DNA of 8,031 bases from Lachnospiraceae bacterium (GTDB taxonomy: Bacteria; Bacillota; Clostridia; Lachnospirales; Lachnospiraceae), in NCBI GenBank assembly GCA_021202575.1, contig JAJQCU010000032.1, positions 357 to 8,387 of the forward strand. The letters are read 5' to 3'. The notes beneath the pieces are model-generated. The model saw nothing but the letters and a program-made list of their open reading frames with translations. It did not search any database and was not told the origin of the DNA. Both the position numbers and the translations under genes were made by a program. How positions within the stretch are numbered: the stretch's first letter is position 1; the number at the start of each line of letters is the position of its first letter. Positions 1-6,282 of the stretch are shown here, in pieces.

Positions 1-427
1 AGATTGTCTCATCCGGTAAAATTTCCAGAATACCGTCCTTTATGATACTTGCGGGATTTTTCCAGTTTTCACAGGTAACAAAATTGATTTTACCGCCTGT
101 TTCCGCCTTTCTCTCAATTCCCTTTGCAAGAAAAGGCACAATCTCCGTCAGATGTTTTCCGCCCACAGCGTCAAAAACTGCGTCCGCGGCGGCAACAGCC
201 TCCGTTATTTCCTCCTCCTGTGAATATTTCAAAGCCCGGGCATTCTGCACCGTACAGCTTTTTTGCGGGGCTCCCAGAATATTTACAAAATATCTTCCCC
301 TTTCATTGATCAGATCCGCCAGATCATCGGATTTTTCTACGAAGACAAAGTCAATACCGCTCAGGTAAAGCAGATGCCTGATAAATCCTCTGGCAATTTT
401 TCCCGCGCCGAATATAACGCAGCTCAT
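1..427 (-). CDS. Mannitol-1-phosphate 5-dehydrogenase-like protein, N-terminal part (3' end outside window)
   Basis: Only the first 142 codons are present; the frame stays open to the window edge. The protein opens with a Rossmann motif, G-A-G-K-I-A-R-G-F at residues 7-15, matching the G-x-G-x-I-x-R-G-F signature of the MtlD branch of polyol-specific long-chain dehydrogenases. An acidic residue (Glu31) ends the second beta strand, where such enzymes usually select NAD over NADP. The segment F-V-T-C-E-N-W at 116-122 matches the conserved cysteine-glutamate-asparagine motif of MtlD. Family members interconvert a polyol phosphate and a ketose phosphate, classically mannitol 1-phosphate and fructose 6-phosphate. 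The catalytic lysine region is in the missing part. The ATG at 427-425 overlaps the kinase stop (ATGA) and has a strong AGGAGG eight bases upstream. No PTS gene is visible, so the substrate may not be mannitol phosphate. Family is fairly sure, substrate unknown. Confidence 0.82.
   Translation of the reverse strand, partial: MSCVIFGAGKIARGFIRHLLYLSGIDFVFVEKSDDLADLINERGRYFVNILGAPQKSCTVQNARALKYSQEEEITEAVAAADAVFDAVGGKHLTEIVPFLAKGIERKAETGGKINFVTCENWKNPASIIKDGILEILPDETI
424..427 (-). promoter_or_regulatory. ATGA stop-start overlap, kinase to MtlD-like gene
   Basis: The kinase TGA (426-424) and the next ATG (427-425) share bases, a classic translational-coupling junction. It indicates co-transcription and probably matched output of the two enzymes. 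Confidence 0.85.
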
Positions 428-1794
428 ACAGATATCCTCCTGAATTCACTGAAATTATCAATATTGCTCTGGTATATCTTTTTATACAGCTCAAATCTCT
501 TCCGGAGGTATGCCGTTTCTTCAGGTGGAATTACTTCCTGAACTTTGCATAAATGGGCTGCCGCCTCACGAAAGGAGCCATACTTTCCCATTCCCAGGAG
601 AGAACACATGACTGCCCCCAGCGCGGAGGTATCATTTACGGCCATGGTTTTAAACGGGACTCCCCACAGGCTTGCTTTCAGACGATTGTAATTTTTATTT
701 TTTGCCGGCCCTCCCGATGTCATGACACAGGTACAGGCGCTCTTTGAGGGAATTTCAGAAAAAATATGATAGGCCGCGAAGGCTGCTCCCTCCAGCACAG
801 AATATGCCATATCCTGGCGGGTAGTTTTATCCGAAATTCCGAAAAAAACACCCCTTGCGCCGCTGTTATATATCGGGGAGCGCTCTCCCTTCAGATAAGG
901 CAGGAAAACCGGCGCCTGGTTTAAAACGGATTTTTCCATATTGATTTCCTCCATGGGGAAATTGTCCATTCCATAATCCATCGCATTCCCGGAGGAAGCG
1001 GTCACGCCATAGCAAACCTGATTTTTCAGATAAGGAGAGGTGACCAGCCAGTCTCTGTATTCTATGTTCCCGATGATACATCCCACATGCTCGCTGGTCC
1101 CTGTGATATCAAAAGCCTGGCCGGGAGAGGAAATGCCCATGCCCAGCAAGGAGGCATAATAATCATTCAGTCCGATATAGACCGGAGTTTTGATCCTGAC
1201 GCCGGTCTGTCTGCTGATCTCTTCCTTCATGTATCCTCCCACAGAAAAAGGGGAGTGCAGTCCCGGCAGGAGAGATGGGGCCGCTCCCGCGTAATCCAGC
1301 ATTTTCTGAGAATATTTCCCGGTATGGACATTGGCGAGCCCCCGCCATGTGTAAACATCACTTTTATATTCGCCGGTCAGGAAATAAAGGACAGCGTCCT
1401 TCAGCTGACAGATGCTTTTTACATGAGGATGCCTGGCCAGAATATATTTTATCCTGGGGAGAGGATAACTAAAGATTCTGGGATGGGGCATGGATATTTC
1501 ACTGATAAATGTTTCTGGCGAAAAACTGCTGATTACCCCCTCAATCTCTTCGCATCCCGCATCGCTCTGCCAGGAAATAAGCTCGCTTTTGTCAATCACG
1601 TAGGTCCCCGTCTGGGAAGAAAGAGAAATGGCTTCCACATCCCTTCCGGCTTCCTTTAGAGCTTTCAGTATCGTGCGACAGATTTCCTCCAGAGTATTGC
1701 CCTCATAAGGGAAACGGAAGGTTTCTGATATTTTCCCCTCCTCCTCCAGCAGCATCTTGACGGACGATGTGCCGATATCTATTCCCGCTGTCAT
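424..1794 (-). CDS. FGGY-family carbohydrate kinase, substrate unknown
   Basis: ATP-dependent sugar or polyol kinase of 456 residues, somewhat shorter than typical xylulokinases (about 480-500). Visible motifs: the phosphate-1 loop G-I-D-I-G-T-S-S at 4-11; the probable catalytic base Asp211 in I-G-L-N-D; the phosphate-2 motif D-I-T-G-T-S at 229-234; the FGGY signature region with P-Y-L-K-G-E-R-S-P at 299-307 and A-R-G-V-F-F-G at 313-319; and the adenosine motif S-G-G-P-A-K at 360-365. Two substrate-side signatures differ from xylulokinase: Q-T-G-T at 61-64 replaces Q-M-H-G, and W-Q-S-D-A at 75-79 replaces W-x-D-x-R. The enzyme is cytoplasmic, with no signal peptide. The ATG overlaps the upstream dehydrogenase stop by four bases and lacks an obvious Shine-Dalgarno sequence, so translation probably depends on coupling. 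The dehydrogenase neighbours suggest a ketose or polyol substrate. Family is certain, specificity is not. Confidence 0.93.
   Translation of the reverse strand: MTAGIDIGTSSVKMLLEEEGKISETFRFPYEGNTLEEICRTILKALKEAGRDVEAISLSSQTGTYVIDKSELISWQSDAGCEEIEGVISSFSPETFISEISMPHPRIFSYPLPRIKYILARHPHVKSICQLKDAVLYFLTGEYKSDVYTWRGLANVHTGKYSQKMLDYAGAAPSLLPGLHSPFSVGGYMKEEISRQTGVRIKTPVYIGLNDYYASLLGMGISSPGQAFDITGTSEHVGCIIGNIEYRDWLVTSPYLKNQVCYGVTASSGNAMDYGMDNFPMEEINMEKSVLNQAPVFLPYLKGERSPIYNSGARGVFFGISDKTTRQDMAYSVLEGAAFAAYHIFSEIPSKSACTCVMTSGGPAKNKNYNRLKASLWGVPFKTMAVNDTSALGAVMCSLLGMGKYGSFREAAAHLCKVQEVIPPEETAYLRKRFELYKKIYQSNIDNFSEFRRISV
436..441 (-). promoter_or_regulatory. Strong ribosome binding site for the MtlD-like gene
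   Basis: AGGAGG, reading on the minus strand, sits eight bases before the ATG at 427-425. It lies inside the last codons of the kinase gene, so the downstream gene can be initiated both by coupling through the ATGA overlap and by direct ribosome entry. Confidence 0.85.
1791..1794 (-). promoter_or_regulatory. ATGA stop-start overlap, dehydrogenase to kinase
   Basis: The dehydrogenase TGA (1793-1791) overlaps the kinase ATG (1794-1792). The twenty bases upstream of this ATG contain no clear Shine-Dalgarno sequence, unlike the other starts in the window, so kinase translation probably relies on ribosomes finishing the dehydrogenase gene and re-initiating. Confidence 0.75.
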
Positions 1795-2804
1795 AATTGA
1801 AACACGGCTTTCACAAATCCCTCCGGACGCTTTCTGGCCAGGTCAAGCGCTTCCTCGTACCTTTCAAGAGGCATCACATGGGTGATCAGGGGCTCAAGGT
1901 CAACCGCTTTTTCAGACATCAGTTCAATTGCCTTTTTATGCATATCCCAGTTATTTCCAGCACCGATCAGATGCAGAGTTTTCAGGTGGATGTCATCCAT
2001 TCTGATATTCATGTCCTTCCCGCCGCCATAGCCTGCAAGCACAACGGTTCCGCCCTTTTTGGCAATACGAAGGCTTTTCTGAATACACTCCTCAGAGCCT
2101 GTGGCGTCAATAATGATTTCTGTTCCCTCCGGATGGATTTTTTTCATTTCTTCTTCCAGATCCGATTCCTTTGTGGAAACCGTTTGGTACGCTCCCAGTT
2201 TTTTCGCAAACTCAAGCCTCGGGGGAGAGTAGTTGCAGACCGTGATCTTCGACAGTCCCATAACCCTGGCAACGGCCAGCGTACATAGTCCGATAGAACC
2301 CGCGCCGATAATCAGGCAGGTCTGCCCCATCCTGGCGCGGGATTTTTTCATGGCGCCCAAAGCGACGCCCAGAGGCTCCGCGAGCGCGGCCTGAAGAAAG
2401 CTCACATTGTCCGGAATCTCACATAAACCGTAGGCCGGCACAGCGACATATTCCGCGTAGGCGCCGTTTCTTTTGAAGCCGATTTCCTCAAACTGCTTAC
2501 AGTACCTCCATTGTCCTCTCCGGCAGGCGTCGCATTTAAGGCACACCACATCATTGCTTCCCACGACCCGTTTCCCGATCCAGTGCCTGTCATCGGGATT
2601 TTCAGTTTCCTCCACAATTCCGCTCCATTCATGGCCCGGTATCAGCGGATAATTTGCCGCGATGTTTCCGTCAATGACTTCCAGGTCCGTGGCGCAGACC
2701 GCCGACGCCTTCACCCTGACCAGCGCAAAACCTTTGGGAAGCACAGGCTTTGCGCTTTCCCTGAAGATTACCTTGCCTTTCCTTTCAATTATTACTGATT
2801 TCAT
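1791..2804 (-). CDS. Zinc-dependent medium-chain dehydrogenase (sorbitol/threonine dehydrogenase-like)
   Basis: NAD(P)-dependent alcohol dehydrogenase of the MDR superfamily, 337 residues, a normal length. The catalytic zinc site is visible: Cys37 (A-V-C-A-T-D), His58-Glu59 in P-G-H-E-W, and Glu143 in L-A-E-P-L-G. The structural zinc site has four cysteines at 88, 91, 94 and 102. The nucleotide-binding loop is G-A-G-S-I-G at 167-172. The residue that usually selects NAD at the end of the next strand is Asn191 rather than Asp, so cofactor preference is uncertain. Related enzymes oxidise sorbitol, xylitol, arabitol or threonine, or reduce the matching ketose. The gene starts with ATG preceded by GGGTGG four bases away and GGAG further up. 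It follows an 82-base gap and its stop overlaps the kinase start, pairing oxidation with phosphorylation. A polyol or sugar substrate is inferred from context only. Confidence 0.9.
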   Translation of the reverse strand: MKSVIIERKGKVIFRESAKPVLPKGFALVRVKASAVCATDLEVIDGNIAANYPLIPGHEWSGIVEETENPDDRHWIGKRVVGSNDVVCLKCDACRRGQWRYCKQFEEIGFKRNGAYAEYVAVPAYGLCEIPDNVSFLQAALAEPLGVALGAMKKSRARMGQTCLIIGAGSIGLCTLAVARVMGLSKITVCNYSPPRLEFAKKLGAYQTVSTKESDLEEEMKKIHPEGTEIIIDATGSEECIQKSLRIAKKGGTVVLAGYGGGKDMNIRMDDIHLKTLHLIGAGNNWDMHKKAIELMSEKAVDLEPLITHVMPLERYEEALDLARKRPEGFVKAVFQL

Positions 2805-2836
2805 TCTGCCACCCTTTCTCCGCTGTTGAAAATATC

Positions 2837-2855
2837 AAAACGTCAATGACGCTTT
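2837..2855 (-). other. Small intercistronic stem-loop
   Basis: In the 82-base gap between the UlaG-like gene and the zinc dehydrogenase, the transcript can fold AAAGCGUC-AUU-GACGUUUU: eight pairs including one G-U, with a three-base loop. A few U residues and an AU-rich stretch follow. The stem is short and weak for an intrinsic terminator. It could be an attenuator, an RNA-processing or stability element, or chance. The rest of the gap shows only the ribosome site of the dehydrogenase and no convincing promoter. Confidence 0.35.
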
Positions 2856-2886
2856 GCAGGAAACGATAAGCCGCTTTTTACGTTCA

Positions 2887-3714
2887 CTATAAAGTATTTC
2901 CATAAACGAATCCTTCCCCGGGCATAAAAATGTGAAAGCGCTGCACAGGATTGATTCTATAGAGGCAATCCACAAAATACGCGGGATTAACACCGTTTAC
3001 ACTGTATAGATCGAAATGAGTTGGAATTAAAAGCTTCGCCTCCGCTTTTTGAGCCAGGATAATAGCTTCATTGCTGTCAAAGCAACCGATAATATCATCT
3101 TTATTTCTGAAATAATCCCGGCCGTTAATCGGAAGCATCAAAATATCTGTTCCTTTCACTTTTTCTTCCAGTTTATCATACATACAGCAATCGCCGGAAT
3201 GATAAAGCGAGATTTGATCAAATTTCATAATATAGCCCATTTCACGGTATTCGCCGTTCTCATCCACATGAAGAGTTTCATGGGCCGATGGTATGGGCAT
3301 AAAGGAGAAGCCCTGGTCCAAAATTACCGTTTTATCTGCCGAGACTCCTGCAATTTTTCCGCTGGAAATCCATCCTGAAACAGATTTCTGTATTGACTTT
3401 GGCATAAAATAGGTGGCTTTTTTATTTATGCCGCTGATAGCCATTAAGGTATCGGGATCCGCATGATCCTTATGCTCATGCGTCAAAAATACATAATCAA
3501 TAAAGTCCAGTTCACCGCCCCTGATTGGCGAGGGATAGTTTCTTTTCCATTTGACAGTCTGAGAGCAATGGCGGTCCACATAATCCGAAAGATATCCGTC
3601 AATCAAAAGGTATTTTCCCCGGAATTTTATGATAAAGCCAACCTGTCCAAGATAAAAAATGGCGATTTGGTCTTCCGTTAAACTGGTGTTCAGTATTCGT
3701 TCTTTTAAATGCAT
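2887..3714 (-). CDS. UlaG-like metallo-beta-lactamase-fold hydrolase (possible lactonase)
   Basis: A 275-residue cytoplasmic metallohydrolase. The metal motif H-x-H-x-D-H is T-H-E-H-K-D-H at 78-84. Further likely ligands are His145 (S-A-H-E), Asp175 (H-S-G-D) and His233 (P-T-H-F-D). The stretch M-L-P-I-N-G-R at 193-199 resembles the UlaG branch, whose founder opens the lactone of L-ascorbate 6-phosphate using manganese. UlaG itself is about 354 residues, so this is a shorter relative, and no other ula gene is present. In this operon it could open a sugar or sugar-phosphate lactone, which is inference. The start chosen is ATG 3714-3712, with AGGAG ten bases upstream. An in-frame TTG at 3762 and ATG at 3759 would add 15-16 residues, but they lie just downstream of the GH3 stop without a good ribosome site. 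The fold is certain, the reaction is not. Confidence 0.88.
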   Translation of the reverse strand: MHLKERILNTSLTEDQIAIFYLGQVGFIIKFRGKYLLIDGYLSDYVDRHCSQTVKWKRNYPSPIRGGELDFIDYVFLTHEHKDHADPDTLMAISGINKKATYFMPKSIQKSVSGWISSGKIAGVSADKTVILDQGFSFMPIPSAHETLHVDENGEYREMGYIMKFDQISLYHSGDCCMYDKLEEKVKGTDILMLPINGRDYFRNKDDIIGCFDSNEAIILAQKAEAKLLIPTHFDLYSVNGVNPAYFVDCLYRINPVQRFHIFMPGEGFVYGNTL

Positions 3715-3724
3715 CCCTTTCTCT

Positions 3725-3729
3725 CTCCT
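3725..3729 (-). promoter_or_regulatory. Ribosome binding site that decides the UlaG-like gene start
   Basis: AGGAG within a long purine run (3715-3732) lies ten bases before ATG 3714. It favours this start over the upstream in-frame TTG 3762 and ATG 3759, whose upstream sequence is the end of the GH3 gene with no good match. Confidence 0.7.
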
Positions 3730-3765
3730 CTCAGTAAATTGAAGCAGCATGTTTGACATCAATTT

Positions 3766-6261
3766 TCACAGGCAATGATCTTCCGGCGGAATATCATCAA
3801 TCGGCCCGCTTTCTCTCCCCTTCGAAGATACTTCATTAAAAAACTGCTCTTCCCAGGGCAATAACGAAATTTTCCAATGTCCCATGGAGGGCATTTTCAG
3901 CAGGCTCCTGCAAATATTGGCCGCGCTTCTCAACAGTTCTCCCCTTGTAAGCCTGCCATCCTGCAGGGCCTCCATAAGGTTGTCCCCATTGGTATTCATA
4001 ACAGCGTCGGCGGTTACCATGTACAGATCATTCTGCGCCTTTACCATTACCGCAAAGTCCTGCCGGCTTCCCTTACTGTTCTCCGAATTCCCACTGGCCC
4101 ACCAGTCGGTCATGACAATGCCCTGATATTTCCATTCACCGCGCAGTACAGTTGACAAAAGGTCATAATTGCTGGAAGAATGCAGGCCATTAATCAGATT
4201 ATAGCTGGCCATCATGCTATATGCCCCGCCTTCCCTGACTGCCATCTCGAAGCCCTTCAGATAAAGCTCCCTGAGAGCTCTCTCAGCTACCACCGCGTTG
4301 ACGCCTCCGCGATGAAATTCCTGGTTATTGCAGGCAAAATGCTTGATCGTTCCGGTCACCCCATATTTGTGCAAACCCTTCAGTTGTGCTGAGGCCATTT
4401 TCCCGGTCAGGAACGGATCCTCTGAAAAATATTCAAAGTTCCGGCCATTCAGGGGATTTCTGTGAAGGTTCATTCCGGGGCCAAGCAAGGTATCAATCCG
4501 GTTCGCCCGAAGCTCCAGACCGGTCATGGAAAATAATTCCTCAGAAAGCGTCTCATTGAATGTGCATGCCAGACAGGTGCCGTTGGGAAGAGAAAATGCC
4601 CGCGTACCACAGACCATCCGGATTCCGCTGGGCCCGTCCGCGCAGCAGGCGACCGGTATGCCATGATTCTTCAAAGATTCGCTCACCCCGCCAAAGGCTC
4701 CCGCCGTTCCGGGCGTCACCTTTGGGGAACTCATCCCTTCTCCCCGAAGCAAAATACATAATTCCTCATCAGAAAACTGTGCGAGAAAATCAGTCAGCGC
4801 AGTCTCATTACAGGAAGGAAATGCCGGTTCAGACGAATGTTCAGCTGCGGATTCCAGGCGGATCCCCTTTTCCCCGGTATATGGGATATCAGGCGGTATG
4901 TTTTCTTCGATTCTCTCACTCAGAGAATAATCTCTGAGTGGAACAGCCTCGTATTGCGGGGCTCCTTCCCCATGAAAGCAGATACGCTTAAAGGAAAATG
5001 TTGGCGCCATCGCCTGCCGCAGCTTTTGAATTACCTTAAGGCTTTTTAAAGTGAAGCTTCCCGCAAATCCGGCGCTTCTGACATCTGTCCCCACAAAAAA
5101 CTGATAAGTTCCGGGTTCCAGTACATAGCTGAATCTGGCGCCCGTCCTTCCGCTGTCATCGTAGGAAGCCAGAAAATATTCAGGACAGGAAATCATAAGG
5201 ATTTCTTCTTCACCCGGAGCAAGCTCCCTGGTTTTTGCAAACCCGCAAAGACTTCTGGCAGGTTTTCCCAATGCCCCGCAGGGTGCGCTGCAATATACCT
5301 GGACAACCTCCTTTCCCGCCTTGTTCCCCACATTTTGGACAGCTACTGTCAGATCCAGTTCCTCCGCCCCGGGATATTGGGAGGTATTTTTAACGCGTTC
5401 CATTTTTTTTATACAAATTGAAAACCTGGTGTAGGACAGGCCATATCCAAAAGGATACAGCACTTTTTCTTTCGCAAATGTCTCAAAATATCGATAACCC
5501 ACATAGATATCTTCTGTATATATCAGTCTCTCAGGATTGCCGAAATCCTCACTTGACGGATAATCCGATATATCTTTACAAATGGTATCCGAAAGCTTTC
5601 CGCAGGGATTCACTCTTCCTGTCAGTACATCCAGGACGGCATTTCCTCCCTCCTGTCCTCCCTGCCATACATACAGAACCGCCGCCGGGTCATAACGGGA
5701 TACCCAGTTCATATCAATGATATTACCCACATTCAGAAGTACAACTGTCCGGCAGAAGCTGGAACACACAAGGGACAGCATCCTTTCTTCCTCCGCAGTG
5801 AGCAGATAACTTCCCTCACTGGCAGAATTGTCCCTGTCCTCTCCCGCAGTCCGGCCGATGACCACAATCGCTGTCTGAGATTCTGCCGCGGCTTTTTCCA
5901 CAAGCTCCTCTGACAAGGGCATCTCTTCCTGATTCCACGGTTCACTGGCCCAGCCCTCTCCCTTTTTAAAAGGATGGCTGGTCAGCCATTCCTCATAAAC
6001 ACTTAAAACATTTTCATCGACCCTTATGGCTGTATCTTTTCTGACAGCATCCAGGATTCCCACTACATATGGGGCGTTTACTCCGCCGCCGGATCCTGTG
6101 CCGCTCTTATAATACTGAAACATACTTCTTCCAAAAATCGCAACGCTTTCTCCTGTCCGCAGAGGCAGAGCGTCTTTGTCATTTTTTAAGAGAACAATTC
6201 CTTCAGCGGCCGCCTGTCTGGCAACCTCCGCGTAATGCCGCATACCGTACAAAACTTCCAT
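3766..6261 (-). CDS. Family 3 glycoside hydrolase with swapped domain order (beta-glucosidase-like)
   Basis: A retaining exo-glycosidase of 831 residues with reversed GH3 layout. The alpha/beta sandwich domain comes first (about 10-280, with G-T-G-S-G-G-G at 54-60 and P-F-G-Y-G-L-S-Y at 270-277). A fibronectin III-like domain follows (about 300-410, ending in P-G-T-Y-Q-F-F-V-G), then a linker, then the TIM barrel (about 500-800). Barrel motifs are D-G-P-S-G-I-R from 542, R-N-F-E-Y-F-S-E-D-P at 607-616, K-H-F at 640-642, and the nucleophile Asp719 in M-T-D-W-W. The acid/base is probably Glu141 (A-G-E-D-R-D) or Glu149; I cannot decide which. This layout is known from Ruminococcus albus and Butyrivibrio beta-glucosidases. 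There is no signal peptide, so it acts on imported substrates. ATG 6261 is preferred because GGAGGG lies seven bases upstream; a GTG at 6276 would place that site inside the gene. It may cleave glucosides or xylosides. Confidence 0.93.
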   Translation of the reverse strand: MEVLYGMRHYAEVARQAAAEGIVLLKNDKDALPLRTGESVAIFGRSMFQYYKSGTGSGGGVNAPYVVGILDAVRKDTAIRVDENVLSVYEEWLTSHPFKKGEGWASEPWNQEEMPLSEELVEKAAAESQTAIVVIGRTAGEDRDNSASEGSYLLTAEEERMLSLVCSSFCRTVVLLNVGNIIDMNWVSRYDPAAVLYVWQGGQEGGNAVLDVLTGRVNPCGKLSDTICKDISDYPSSEDFGNPERLIYTEDIYVGYRYFETFAKEKVLYPFGYGLSYTRFSICIKKMERVKNTSQYPGAEELDLTVAVQNVGNKAGKEVVQVYCSAPCGALGKPARSLCGFAKTRELAPGEEEILMISCPEYFLASYDDSGRTGARFSYVLEPGTYQFFVGTDVRSAGFAGSFTLKSLKVIQKLRQAMAPTFSFKRICFHGEGAPQYEAVPLRDYSLSERIEENIPPDIPYTGEKGIRLESAAEHSSEPAFPSCNETALTDFLAQFSDEELCILLRGEGMSSPKVTPGTAGAFGGVSESLKNHGIPVACCADGPSGIRMVCGTRAFSLPNGTCLACTFNETLSEELFSMTGLELRANRIDTLLGPGMNLHRNPLNGRNFEYFSEDPFLTGKMASAQLKGLHKYGVTGTIKHFACNNQEFHRGGVNAVVAERALRELYLKGFEMAVREGGAYSMMASYNLINGLHSSSNYDLLSTVLRGEWKYQGIVMTDWWASGNSENSKGSRQDFAVMVKAQNDLYMVTADAVMNTNGDNLMEALQDGRLTRGELLRSAANICRSLLKMPSMGHWKISLLPWEEQFFNEVSSKGRESGPIDDIPPEDHCL

Positions 6262-6268
6262 AGAGAAA

Positions 6269-6274
6269 CCCTCC
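6269..6274 (-). promoter_or_regulatory. Ribosome binding site that decides the GH3 start
   Basis: GGAGGG, reading on the minus strand, lies seven bases before ATG 6261. It supports the internal ATG over the in-frame GTG at 6276, which would have this site within its first codons. It lies in the 21-base gap after the GH2 stop. Confidence 0.8.
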
Positions 6275-6282
6275 ACATTCCT

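Noticed and set aside
842..848. Run of seven T on the coding strand of the kinase, in its FGGY signature region
   Set aside because: The reading frame is intact and motifs continue, so there is no evidence of a frameshift or phase variation.
1087..1659. 190-codon open frame on the plus strand
   Set aside because: It lies wholly antisense to the kinase gene, which has intact family motifs. Its translation shows no recognisable domain.
1797..2288. 163-codon open frame on the plus strand
   Set aside because: Antisense to the zinc dehydrogenase; composition looks like a shadow and no motif is seen.
2931..2947. TGTGAAAGCGCTGCACA, palindrome-like and reminiscent of a catabolite-responsive element
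   Set aside because: Only half matches the consensus, the halves are out of register, and it encodes residues at the end of the UlaG-like gene.
2988..3001. Near match to a catabolite-responsive element (one mismatch to TGWNANCGNTNWCA, minus strand)
   Set aside because: It is inside the UlaG-like coding region, and about one such single-mismatch match is expected by chance in a window this size.
3715..3762. Upstream TTG/ATG starts for the UlaG-like gene
   Set aside because: The extra residues look non-conserved and lack a ribosome site; the purine-rich site fits ATG 3714 better.
5403..5410. Run of eight A on the coding strand of GH3, a possible slippage site
   Set aside because: The frame is intact through it and domains continue on both sides; nothing shows that a shifted product is used.
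6262..6276. GTG start for GH3 at 6276
   Set aside because: The GGAGGG site would fall inside the coding sequence; it is well placed for ATG 6261.
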